A stretch of 64,000 nt of DNA. Origin: Candidatus Anammoxibacter sp. (GTDB lineage: Bacteria; Planctomycetota; Brocadiia; Brocadiales; Anammoxibacteraceae). The DNA lies in assembly GCA_021777055.1 (NCBI GenBank), contig JAIQZO010000102.1, positions 44,505 through 108,504 on the forward strand, given 5' to 3'. Positions within the stretch are counted from its first letter, which is position 1. Every line of letters starts with the position of its first letter. The translations under genes were made by a program, and so were the position numbers. The notes beneath the pieces are model-generated. The model had not been told where the DNA came from. It ran no database searches and saw only the letters and a list, made by a program, of their open reading frames with translations. Below are positions 27,368 to 36,386 of this stretch, one piece after another.

Positions 27368-27961
27368 TTACTCTTCATCATTAGTCGCAACTAAATTGTT
27401 CTGGTACGTAATCCCATCCCCATCATCATAACGAAACACATATGCGTCTTCTCCAGGTTCATACTCATTATCATATGAAAATACATAAGGTTGGCTGCTA
27501 ATGCTAATTTGTTCAAAATTTTCTCTAACATTATCCCCTTGTGTTCTGACATAAAAACTCCGATTATCACAAAAATTTTGATTTATGATTATCACCGTCT
27601 GCCCAGAATTAATGTTTCTTCTACTAACCCTGCTATCCGTATACGGCCTGTGTAAATTATTGTTATAATAGGCCATACCTCTTCTACTGGAATGCAATCG
27701 ATTACCATAGTGGCCACGGTGTCCATATGTGCCACCATGAGAGTTATGTCCAAATCCGCTATGATGGTTACCATGAAATCCGAAGTTACTACTACGGCCT
27801 ATACCAAGTCCGCCATGATAACCATGATGACCATGACTACCATTATGAATGCCATAATATCCAAGAGCAGATGTTTTATCTATAAGAAAACCACTTAAGC
27901 ACAACATAAAAAATAATGCAAAAAAAGCGTTATTCTTAATTTTGTTCCTCATTTTCATCAT
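27368..27961 (-). CDS. Secreted His/Gly-rich protein, probable metal binder
   Basis: A 197-residue protein. Residues 1-32 look like a signal peptide (NAFFALFFMLCLSGFLI). Residues 33-105 are extremely rich in His, Gly, Ser and Tyr, e.g. NGSHGHHGYHGG and GHNSHGGTYGHRGHYG, with well over 15 histidines. The C-terminal part is a more ordinary Tyr/Asp/Asn-rich sequence. Histidine-rich exported proteins bind Ni, Zn, Co or Cu. AGAGG stands before ATG 27961. First gene of the three-gene operon with the 10-TM exporter. The low-complexity region also gives open frames on the other strand; they are shadows. Confidence 0.8.
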   Translation of the reverse strand: MMKMRNKIKNNAFFALFFMLCLSGFLIDKTSALGYYGIHNGSHGHHGYHGGLGIGRSSNFGFHGNHHSGFGHNSHGGTYGHRGHYGNRLHSSRRGMAYYNNNLHRPYTDSRVSRRNINSGQTVIIINQNFCDNRSFYVRTQGDNVRENFEQISISSQPYVFSYDNEYEPGEDAYVFRYDDGDGITYQNNLVATNDEE

Positions 27962-28038
27962 TGGAACCTCTTTATCTTAATGCGTAAAATCACAAAACAT
28001 TAACAGATCTTTTTGTTAGCAATCAATCAATTAATTAT

Positions 28039-28239
28039 ACATAACGCTGCTAAGCCCCAACCAAGATACAAGAGGCCGGATACTGGATTCTAGAAACTGG
28101 GTACTGGCAATCAATTAAATTTCTAGTTTTTTTCAAGATGTAATATAAAAAAGAGGCAAACTCAATCTAAGGTATAACATTTTAAGGCAGCGCAATAAAT
28201 TATCAAGCATCTAGTCTCAAGCATCCAGTAACTATGCCG
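28039..28239. repeat. Dispersed repeat family A (long form), copy 3
   Basis: About 200 bp that aligns with the reverse complement of 43443-43637 across its length. Shared blocks include TAGTTACTGG, ACTAGATGCTTGATAATTTA, TTAAAATGTTATA, AAACTAGAAAT and AGTATC. It lies upstream of two copies of the recurrent upstream element and the DUF255 gene. Confidence 0.75.
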
Positions 28240-28280
28240 TTTCAAATAATTTAACAATGCACGGTAAAATTTTCTTTCTA

Positions 28281-28315
28281 AAAAACCAGTTTTTACAGTG
28301 TAATGCTATAAGATA
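28281..28315 (+). promoter_or_regulatory. Recurrent upstream element, copy 4 (weaker)
   Basis: AAAAAACCAGTTTTTACAGT then GTAATGCTATAAGATATTA. No gene starts before the second copy at 28461, so this may be a duplicated promoter or a promoter for an untranslated RNA in 28320-28460. Confidence 0.4.
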
Positions 28316-28460
28316 TTATACTAGTAATATAATTCATTAACAATAAAGATAAAAATTTGAGTTTGTTAGAAAAGAAAAAAAGGATATAATCAAAAGTCAG
28401 TAGTAGTCCAAAAATTGCATATAGATGGAACAGCAAATCAGCAATAAAAGAACCATTCTG

Positions 28461-28495
28461 AAAAGAGAAGTTTTTACCTGGTAATACTATATAAG
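28461..28495 (+). promoter_or_regulatory. Recurrent upstream element, copy 5
   Basis: AAAAGAGAAGTTTTTACCTG then GTAATACTATATAAGAAT, 30 bases before the TTG start of the DUF255 gene. Confidence 0.55.
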
Positions 28496-28520
28496 AATAA
28501 GTAACAGCAGGGAGATTATT

Positions 28521-30758
28521 TTGAAAAAAACTATTCATAAATGTTTAAAACTATTTATTTATGGAATAATAGCCATTGTAGCCTACCAACTAAACCCTCA
28601 ACATATATTTTCTAAAACCCATTCAACAACAGGAGAATACATGCCGTCAGAGAATAATGAAAAAAGGCATTACAACAGGCTTAGAAATGAGAAAAGCCCT
28701 TACCTGCTACAGCACGCTGAAAATCCAGTGGACTGGTTTCCATGGGGAGATGAGGCATTTGAAAAAGCCTTTAAGGAAAACAAACCCATATTTCTTTCCA
28801 TTGGATATTCAACATGCCATTGGTGCCATGTAATGGCTCACGAATCCTTTGAAGATGATGAGGTCGCAGCTTTGTTAAACGAAACATTCATTTGTATCAA
28901 AGTTGACAGAGAAGAAAGACCAGACATAGATAATATCTATATGACAGTCTGCCAGATGATGACTGGCAGTGGTGGATGGCCTTTAACTGTTTTCATGACC
29001 CCCGACAAAAAACCGTTTTACGCCGGAACTTATTTCCCAAAGGAGAGCCGTTTTCAAAGACCGGGACTTTTGGATTTAGTCCCCAAAATAAAGACGTTAT
29101 GGGCCCAAGGCCAAAATGAAATACTAAAAGCTGCGGACAAGATTACAAACCAGTTACAGGTGATTTCAGAAAGTAAGCCTAATAAAGAACTCGGATTAAA
29201 CACTCTGGACATCGCATATGGACAACTTATAGAAAATTACGATAAACAGCACGGAGGCTTTGGAAACTCACCTAAGTTTCCCAGTCCTCAGAACCTGCTC
29301 TTTCTACTTCGATATTGGAACAGAAAAGGAGAGGCAGCTGCATTACAAATAGTAGAAAAGACCTTACATGAGATGAGACACGGAGGGATATATGATCATT
29401 TAGGGTATGGGTTCCATCGTTATTCAACTGACCGTGAGTGGCTTGTACCCCATTTTGAGAAAATGCTTTACGACCAGGCTATGCTGTCCATCGCTTATAC
29501 AGAAACCTTTCAGGCAACTGGCGACAAAGATTTTGCAAATACGGCAAAAGAGATATTTACGTATGTAATGAGAGATATGACATCCCCTGAAGGAGGTTTC
29601 TATTCAGCTGAAGATGCAGATAGTGAGGGTGTTGAGGGCAAGTTCTATTTATGGACAGAGATGGAAATAAGAAAAATTCTTAAAGAAGCAGAAGCAGATA
29701 TAGCCATTAAAACTTTTAATGTTCAAAAAGATGGAAATTTCCAAGAAGAGATGTCTAATCATAATTCGGGCGCAAATATTCTGTATATGAAGAAGACATT
29801 TCATGAAATAGCAAGTGATGAAAAACTTGCAGAACAAGATTTTAATAAATCAATGGATAATATTCGCACAAAACTCCTGGAGGTCCGTGGTAAAAGAGTC
29901 TATCCCCATAAAGACGACAAAATATTGACAGACTGGAATGGTTTAATGATTGCGGCACTAGCTAAAGGAGCTCGGGTTTTTGGCGAAAAGAAATACGAAG
30001 ATGCTGCTATAAATGCAGCAAATTTTGTTCTGAAAAATATGCGAAGGAGTGATGGAAGGCTTTTGCATCGTTTTCGCGATGGCGAATCTGCAATACTATC
30101 CCATATTGATGATTACGTATTTTTTATATGGGGGCTGCTTGAGCTTTATGAAACAACGTTTGACATCAAATATCTCCAAACAGCATTATCATTAAACACT
30201 GATATGATAACGCATTTCTGGGATACGAAAAGCGGAGGTTTCTTTTTTACTTCAGACGATGGAGAGAAGCTTCTCTTCAGACAAAAGGAGATTTATGATG
30301 GAGCTATCCCATCCGGCAATTCAGTAGCAATGTTAAATCTGTTAAAGTTGGCACGAATAACAGCAAATCCAGATCTGGAAAAAATGGCAATGAAGATTAG
30401 TACGGCATTTTCAGATAATATATCAAAATACCCATCATCATATGCGCAATTAATGGTAGCCCTTGACTTTGGTTTTGGCCCGTCATACGAGCTCGTAATA
30501 GCTGGTAAGGAAGGAACAGATGACACAAAGGATATGTTAAAGTCCGTAAGAGAAAATTTTATACCAAACAAGGTCGTAATTTTCCGTCCAACAGACCAGA
30601 AAGATCCCGCCATTAGTAATATAGCTGCATATACCAAGGATCAACTAAGCATAAATGGTAAAGCAACAGCTTATGTTTGCACTAATTATGCATGTAAGGC
30701 ACCAACTGCGGAATCGGACAAAATGCTAGAGCTACTTAATGTAAAGAAGATAAAATAA
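28521..30758 (+). CDS. DUF255 thioredoxin-domain protein (YyaL / SPATA20 family)
   Basis: A 745-residue protein: an N-terminal thioredoxin-like domain with STCHWCHVMAHESF (CxxC) and KVDREERPDID, followed by an alpha/alpha-barrel domain related to N-acyl-glucosamine epimerases and cellulases (FHRYSTDREWLVPHFEKML, SAEDADSEG, ILTDWNGLMIAALAKG). The family's function is unsettled. The first start is TTG 28521 with GGGAG, giving a signal-peptide-like N-terminus (LFIYGIIAIVAYQLN). A second start, ATG 28641, has AGGAG with good spacing and gives the usual cytoplasmic N-terminus. Both may be used. Two copies of the recurrent upstream element stand before it. Confidence 0.92.
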   Translation: MKKTIHKCLKLFIYGIIAIVAYQLNPQHIFSKTHSTTGEYMPSENNEKRHYNRLRNEKSPYLLQHAENPVDWFPWGDEAFEKAFKENKPIFLSIGYSTCHWCHVMAHESFEDDEVAALLNETFICIKVDREERPDIDNIYMTVCQMMTGSGGWPLTVFMTPDKKPFYAGTYFPKESRFQRPGLLDLVPKIKTLWAQGQNEILKAADKITNQLQVISESKPNKELGLNTLDIAYGQLIENYDKQHGGFGNSPKFPSPQNLLFLLRYWNRKGEAAALQIVEKTLHEMRHGGIYDHLGYGFHRYSTDREWLVPHFEKMLYDQAMLSIAYTETFQATGDKDFANTAKEIFTYVMRDMTSPEGGFYSAEDADSEGVEGKFYLWTEMEIRKILKEAEADIAIKTFNVQKDGNFQEEMSNHNSGANILYMKKTFHEIASDEKLAEQDFNKSMDNIRTKLLEVRGKRVYPHKDDKILTDWNGLMIAALAKGARVFGEKKYEDAAINAANFVLKNMRRSDGRLLHRFRDGESAILSHIDDYVFFIWGLLELYETTFDIKYLQTALSLNTDMITHFWDTKSGGFFFTSDDGEKLLFRQKEIYDGAIPSGNSVAMLNLLKLARITANPDLEKMAMKISTAFSDNISKYPSSYAQLMVALDFGFGPSYELVIAGKEGTDDTKDMLKSVRENFIPNKVVIFRPTDQKDPAISNIAAYTKDQLSINGKATAYVCTNYACKAPTAESDKMLELLNVKKIK

Positions 30759-30773
30759 AGCAGCTACAATTTA

Positions 30774-31523
30774 TTACGTTAGGCTTTTGTCTGTTTTAAC
30801 CATATAGCCATTAACAGAGAATAATATCTTAAAGATTGTTAACAAAGTTATCTTTAAATCCATCTGCCATCCTTTTCTATTAATATAATATATGTCAAAC
30901 CTGAGCTTTCTACAAACATCACTCGTACTTTGGTCATATTTATAATAGCATTGCGCTAAACCTGTAATCCCTGGTTTTACAGTTAAACGTTTGGAATAGC
31001 CCGGTATTTCGATTGCAAATTTTTCAGCAAATACCGGCCTTTCCGGCCTGGGACCAATAAAGCTCATATCACCTTTCATCACATTAAAGAGCTGCGGTAA
31101 TTCATCCATCTGTGTTTTCCTGAGAAATCTACCAATCGTAGTAACACGGTCATCATTTCTTGTTTTCCCAACAACATCGGATTCATCTTGAGAATCCATA
31201 TGCATAGTCCTTAATCTAATAATCTTAAATACACGCCCATTTAAACCAACCATATCTTGCAAGAAAAATGCAGGCCCTTTTGAAGTTAATTTAATTATTA
31301 TTACGAACAAAGCAATCACGGGTAAAGAGCCTAAACAGATAAAAGATGAAACTGCGAAATCAATCAATGGCCGTGATATAGAGTAGCATATTTTTACAAA
31401 GCCGCGAGGTAAACCGGAAATACTTTCTTTATCAAACAGATTTGTAAATGTTTTATCGTGCAAACCATTGTTAAAGATTATATGTTCTTTTGTAATGTCT
31501 TCCACACTAACGGTTCTTGGCAT
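30774..31523 (-). CDS. Undecaprenyl-phosphate sugar-1-phosphate transferase (bacterial sugar transferase)
   Basis: A 249-residue member of the WbaP/EpsL-type family that loads the first sugar phosphate onto the lipid carrier for exopolysaccharide or O-antigen. Motifs are the membrane hairpin LPVIALFVIIIKLTSKGPAFF, RLRTMHMDSQ, RKTQMDELPQLFNV, and FIGPRPERPVF with KPGITGLAQ. ATG 31523 is chosen because AAGG lies 8 bases upstream; a GTG at 31532 is the alternative. It follows the STAS-PilZ gene by 21 bases on the same strand, suggesting c-di-GMP-linked control of polysaccharide synthesis. Confidence 0.92.
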   Translation of the reverse strand: MPRTVSVEDITKEHIIFNNGLHDKTFTNLFDKESISGLPRGFVKICYSISRPLIDFAVSSFICLGSLPVIALFVIIIKLTSKGPAFFLQDMVGLNGRVFKIIRLRTMHMDSQDESDVVGKTRNDDRVTTIGRFLRKTQMDELPQLFNVMKGDMSFIGPRPERPVFAEKFAIEIPGYSKRLTVKPGITGLAQCYYKYDQSTSDVCRKLRFDIYYINRKGWQMDLKITLLTIFKILFSVNGYMVKTDKSLT

Positions 31524-31544
31524 AATTATCACCTTCCTTCCACA

Positions 31545-32303
31545 CTAATTAAGAAAATAGTTATAAACATAATTTTTAATCATATCTTTATGATATTGTG
31601 GCATATTCATAAACCGTATTCCCATTCCAAGTTTTTCATTAGACTTATTTCTCCAAACACACTCACCCTGGGTTTCTATCTGCCCACCATTACCATCAAT
31701 ATTAAATTTCAGTTCATAAGTCCCAAAATTTTCAAAATCTAACTTGTTTATCACCCTTCTATCTTCCATATCAATTGCCTTTATATCGCTGACAAAAAGG
31801 CCACTTTCACTTAAATTTAGCGCCTTTGCTTTACAAATTATCAGATTATCACTTTCAGGCTGCAAACATTTAATGTCTATGGGAAACATTGTGTTAATCC
31901 GAGGGTTTACCCTCATTTTAGTATAATCAACAGACACCTTCCCCTCCTCAGAAACCTCTTTTTCAAACAGAGCGGCAGCCATGTCGTTATCAGATTCATT
32001 ATAGATCTTTTCAAAAAGATGATCCTTGCCTGACATCTCAATCATACATCGAATATTCTGTCCAACATTTATTAGACGTATATTTACTCCCCTGCGAAGG
32101 ATATATTCCAGCATCGCAATACCAAGCCCATCAATCTTACCTACTCTTTCAAAGTTCAGTATGATATTTCTACTAACAGTTTCATCAAATGTAGAAAAAA
32201 GCCAGTTTTTTAATTCAATAGATTCGCTACCATTTAATCCACCAATCAGCTCAACAACCTCTATCCTCTGGTTGTATAACCCCTGCGAGACGATATTCAA
32301 CAA
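31545..32303 (-). CDS. STAS-PilZ fusion protein (c-di-GMP receptor)
   Basis: A 252-residue protein with an N-terminal STAS-like domain (1-115: IILNFERVGKIDGLGIAMLEYIL) and a C-terminal PilZ domain (125-250). The PilZ c-di-GMP motif is complete: RVNPR (RxxxR) and NLSESGLFV (D/NxSxxG). The STAS half lacks the serine of true anti-anti-sigma factors (here KIDGLGIAM), so it is probably a scaffold, not a phospho-switch. TTG start with AAGGAG upstream. Same strand and adjacent to the sugar transferase. Confidence 0.87.
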   Translation of the reverse strand: MLNIVSQGLYNQRIEVVELIGGLNGSESIELKNWLFSTFDETVSRNIILNFERVGKIDGLGIAMLEYILRRGVNIRLINVGQNIRCMIEMSGKDHLFEKIYNESDNDMAAALFEKEVSEEGKVSVDYTKMRVNPRINTMFPIDIKCLQPESDNLIICKAKALNLSESGLFVSDIKAIDMEDRRVINKLDFENFGTYELKFNIDGNGGQIETQGECVWRNKSNEKLGMGIRFMNMPQYHKDMIKNYVYNYFLN

Positions 32304-32910
32304 AATCTCCTTTTATCAATCACAAATTCCAAATTTATTTAAAACCACCCTCTGGATAACAATCTCATTTCTTAATGTTAATAAAAGAATAGATAGCAAG
32401 AATACTATCAAATTCAATGCCAAGTCAGGCAAGCCAACAAAAAAAAATGTAAAAGCAATAATACCAAATAGATAAAATAAAACAATCTATTTTCCAAAAC
32501 GTTAATACTCGTTACGTTTCTTACATACAGTATAGGTAAAACCTTCACCTTTGGAGCTAACGCACTTACAGGCAGAGAGTTACAACAGTAAAGCCATCTC
32601 TAACGTATATGTTAGAGATTTTAACATAATGAAGGTTATTTATGCTTTGTCACATAATTGTTTCCTTAATGTTTGTATCATCTACTTTGGTATCATTATC
32701 ACTTAGTAAAAAATTATTTCTAACAATATAAAAAGATAATAACAAAAAGTTAAGAGAAATCTTAAGACTTCGGATATTTTACAAAAAAACTTGAATCTTG
32801 GTGGTTATTGTTCTACTATTACATCTTTAACTACTAAACGCCGTTAATAAATCAAAAAGTCCTAAGAATAATAGCATTTCCACATTACACAAACATCATA
32901 TAATTCCGTA
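32304..32910. other. Divergent intergenic region between STAS-PilZ and carB
   Basis: 607 AT-rich bases with promoters for both flanking genes presumed. The only clear structure is the palindrome at 32596-32619. No credible gene. Confidence 0.5.
32596..32619. promoter_or_regulatory. Perfect palindrome, possible operator
   Basis: ATCTCTAAC-GTATAT-GTTAGAGAT, 9-bp arms. It shares the ATCTCTAACG half-site with the palindrome at 24717-24740. Confidence 0.4.
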
Positions 32911-35900
32911 ATGCCAAAAAGAACAGACATAACAAAAATACTTATAATCGGATCAGGGCCAATAATTATTGGTCAGGCTTGTGAATTTGACTATTCAGGT
33001 ACACAAGCATGCAAGGCGCTAAGAAGTGACGGATTTGAAGTTATACTTGTAAATAGCAACCCTGCCACTATCATGACGGACCCTGATATTGCAAACAAGA
33101 CCTACATTGAACCTATTACGCCTGAAATGGTTGCAAAAATTATAGAAAAAGAGAAGCCACAGGCAGTATTGCCTACCCTTGGAGGTCAAACAGGATTAAA
33201 CACGGCTGTGAGCCTTGCTGAAGATGGTACTCTGGATAAATACGGTGTAGAACTAATAGGTGCAAAACTGCATGCCATAAAAAAGGCAGAAGACCGCACC
33301 CTTTTTAAAGAAGCAATGGAAAACATAGGGTTATCTGTACCTAAAAGCTGTTACACTCACACCTATAAAGAGGCAATAGCGTTTATTGAAAACAGAGATT
33401 TGACTCTACCGGTAATTATCAGACCATCATTTACACTTGGTGGAAGTGGAATTGGCATTGCACATACCATACACGAATATAAAAGAATGGTTAAAAACGG
33501 TTTGGATGCCAGCCCTGTAAATGAGATTCTTATAGAGACATCTATTGCTGGATGGAAAGAGTATGAACTGGAAGTTATTCGTGACAAAAATGACAACGTT
33601 ATAATTGTATGCTCTATCGAAAACTTTGATCCCATGGGCATACATACTGGCGATAGTATTACAGTAGCACCTGCACAAACATTAACTGACAGAGAGTATC
33701 AGGTTATGCGCGATGCTTCAATCAAAATAATTAGAGAGATTGGGGTAGAGACCGGTGGATCCAATATCCAATTTGCCGTTAACCCCGATAACGGAGATAT
33801 GATTGTAATAGAGATGAACCCACGGGTTTCAAGGAGCTCTGCTCTGGCATCAAAGGCCACAGGATATCCCATTGCTAAGATTGCAGCAAAACTGGCAGTA
33901 GGGTATACACTGGATGAGCTCCCTAATGACATTACTAAATTCACTCCGGCCTCTTTTGAACCCACAATTGACTACTGCGTTGTAAAGATTCCACGATTTA
34001 ACTTTGATAAATTCCCTGACACAGAACCATACCTGAGTACACAAATGAAATCCGTGGGAGAGGTAATGGCCATAGGGCGTACATTTAAAGAAGCAATGGG
34101 TAAAGCTTTGCGATCACTTGAAATAGGGAAGTACGGTTTTGCAGATTGCGGATTAGGCATTAACAGTCCCGTTACAGATAAAGAACAAGCCGAAAACATA
34201 CGAATAAAGATAAGTGATAAACTCACAACTAACAGTTGGGACAGACTATGGTACATAGCTGAAGGTTTTAGGACTGGCATGGATTTGGATGAAATTTTTT
34301 CATTGACGAAGATAGATAGGTGGTTTCTCTATAATCTGCAGCAAATTATTATTTGCGAGAACGAAATAAAAGAAGAATTTATTAAATCCGGCCAAAACTC
34401 TATTTCTCCCGATACCATCAGAAATGCAAAACAGATGGGCCTGTCAGACTGTAGTATAGCACTGCTTATAGACAAAACAGAAGATGATGTAAGAGAGATG
34501 CGGAGATTACATAACATTCGTCCTGTATTTAAAAAAGTCGACACCTGTGCTGCGGAATTTAAGGCATATACACCATACCTCTATTCCACATACGAAACAG
34601 AATGCGAAGCAGAACCAACTGACAGGAGAAAAATTGTCATACTAGGAAGCGGGCCAAACCGCATAGGACAAGGTATAGAGTTTGATTACTGTTGTGTTCA
34701 CTCAGTTATGGCATTAAGGGAACTTGGGTATGAAACCATAATGATTAACTGTAATCCTGAAACAGTAAGCACAGATTACGATACGTCTGACAGATTATAC
34801 TTTGAACCACTGTCGTTTGAAGATGTATTTGAGATTGTAGAAAAAGAGAAACCCGAAGGTATCATTGTACAATTCGGGGGACAAACACCACTCAAACTGG
34901 CAGTACCACTGGAAAATGCCGGGAGCAAGATATTGGGGACTTCACCAGAAAGCATTGACAGGGCTGAAAACAGGGAACTTTTTTCTAAAATGTTGAAGAA
35001 ATTAGGTATTATGCAGCCTGAAAACGGAATGGCCAATTCGTTTGAAGAGGCTCGAAAGGTCGCGGCAAAGATTAAATACCCTGTCCTTATAAGACCCTCT
35101 TATGTCCTCGGTGGACAAGCCATGTTTATTGCATATGATGATGAAGAGTTGGAGCTGTTTATTGAAAACGCATCCAGCGTTTCACCTGGTCATCCTGTAC
35201 TAATTGACAAATTCCTTGAAGATGCTACAGAAGTTGACGTTGATGCCATTTGTGATGGTAAAGAGGTGTTTATCGGCGGTGTTATGGAACACATTGAAGA
35301 AGCTGGTGTACATTCAGGAGACAGTGCATGCTCAATCCCACCCTATTCCATAAGCAACTCCCTGATAAATGAGATTAAGAAGCAAACAATGTTAATTGCC
35401 ATTGAACTTAATGTTCTTGGAATCATAAACATACAGTTTGCCATTAGAAATGAGAGTATATACGTCCTGGAAGTAAACCCCAGGGCATCAAGAACTGTAC
35501 CCTTTGTGAGTAAAGCCACAAACCGACCACTGGCAAAGATAGCAACTAAAGTGATGACTGGGTTATCAATACGGGAATGCGGCCTGGGAGATGTGGATCT
35601 TTTATCTCCTGAAAACCCTATTCCTACCGGTAATGAAATGGAACAAAAAAACAAGATACCAATGGTTGCAGTGAAAGAAGCAGTATTTCCATTTATAAAA
35701 TTTCCAGGCGTTGATATCATCTTGAGCCCGGAAATGAAATCCACGGGCGAGGTAATGGGATTGGATACCGATTTTGGCAGAGCATTCGCCAAAGCCCAAT
35801 TAGCAGTTAATAGCCAACTTCCCCTTTCAGGTACAGTGTTTGTAAGTGTAAACGACAAAGACAAAAATCTAATAATTCCTTCTATAAAAAAGCTGTCTGA

Positions 35901-36228
35901 TTTCGGTTTCAAAGTGGTCGCAACCAGAGGCACGGCAGAAACATTAAAGGATAACGACATACCAGCAGATCGTGTGCTTAAAGTGGCAGATGGAAGTCCA
36001 AATATAGTGGACTTAATTGAGAACGAAGGAGTTCAGCTTGTAATTAATACGACAAAAGGAAAGGACGCGGTAAAGGCATCATACTCCATACGCCGTACTG
36101 CGCTTGATCACCATGTACCATACTTTACAACCGTTTCCGGCGCAAATGCAGTTGCCGCCAGTATAATAGCCATGTCTGAAAATGAATTGGATGTTAAGGC
36201 TCTGCAGGATTATAATGTAACTGTTTAA
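32911..36228 (+). CDS. carB: Carbamoyl-phosphate synthase large subunit
   Basis: A 1105-residue enzyme with the duplicated ATP-grasp plan: carboxyphosphate half (KILIIGSGPIIIGQACEFDYS, 10-30) and carbamoyl-phosphate half (KIVILGSGPNRIGQGIEFDYC, about 572-592), followed by an MGS-like allosteric domain (about 955-1080, VATRGTAETLKDNDIPA). It makes carbamoyl phosphate from bicarbonate, ATP and glutamine-derived ammonia for arginine and pyrimidine synthesis. carA is not in the window. No strong ribosome-binding site precedes the ATG; reading frames on the opposite strand are shadows. Confidence 0.97.
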   Translation: MPKRTDITKILIIGSGPIIIGQACEFDYSGTQACKALRSDGFEVILVNSNPATIMTDPDIANKTYIEPITPEMVAKIIEKEKPQAVLPTLGGQTGLNTAVSLAEDGTLDKYGVELIGAKLHAIKKAEDRTLFKEAMENIGLSVPKSCYTHTYKEAIAFIENRDLTLPVIIRPSFTLGGSGIGIAHTIHEYKRMVKNGLDASPVNEILIETSIAGWKEYELEVIRDKNDNVIIVCSIENFDPMGIHTGDSITVAPAQTLTDREYQVMRDASIKIIREIGVETGGSNIQFAVNPDNGDMIVIEMNPRVSRSSALASKATGYPIAKIAAKLAVGYTLDELPNDITKFTPASFEPTIDYCVVKIPRFNFDKFPDTEPYLSTQMKSVGEVMAIGRTFKEAMGKALRSLEIGKYGFADCGLGINSPVTDKEQAENIRIKISDKLTTNSWDRLWYIAEGFRTGMDLDEIFSLTKIDRWFLYNLQQIIICENEIKEEFIKSGQNSISPDTIRNAKQMGLSDCSIALLIDKTEDDVREMRRLHNIRPVFKKVDTCAAEFKAYTPYLYSTYETECEAEPTDRRKIVILGSGPNRIGQGIEFDYCCVHSVMALRELGYETIMINCNPETVSTDYDTSDRLYFEPLSFEDVFEIVEKEKPEGIIVQFGGQTPLKLAVPLENAGSKILGTSPESIDRAENRELFSKMLKKLGIMQPENGMANSFEEARKVAAKIKYPVLIRPSYVLGGQAMFIAYDDEELELFIENASSVSPGHPVLIDKFLEDATEVDVDAICDGKEVFIGGVMEHIEEAGVHSGDSACSIPPYSISNSLINEIKKQTMLIAIELNVLGIINIQFAIRNESIYVLEVNPRASRTVPFVSKATNRPLAKIATKVMTGLSIRECGLGDVDLLSPENPIPTGNEMEQKNKIPMVAVKEAVFPFIKFPGVDIILSPEMKSTGEVMGLDTDFGRAFAKAQLAVNSQLPLSGTVFVSVNDKDKNLIIPSIKKLSDFGFKVVATRGTAETLKDNDIPADRVLKVADGSPNIVDLIENEGVQLVINTTKGKDAVKASYSIRRTALDHHVPYFTTVSGANAVAASIIAMSENELDVKALQDYNVTV

Positions 36229-36386
36229 TTGCATTATTAAGAATTGTAGTGCAAGTGAATGATATGCAATCACAATCGTAATTGACACGCATGAAATTTT
36301 TGATCATAAAAATTAAAAGTGTCTCAAATGTCTATTGTCTATAATAATCCATAATTTAGAATTCAAAATTTAAAATTTCTATCTAT

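Noticed and set aside
28293..28538. 81-codon minus-strand ORF upstream of the DUF255 gene
   Set aside because: It overlaps the recurrent upstream elements and has no ribosome-binding site.
33363..36288. Minus-strand ORFs opposite carB
   Set aside because: Antisense frames of a well-conserved carB gene with no independent start signals.
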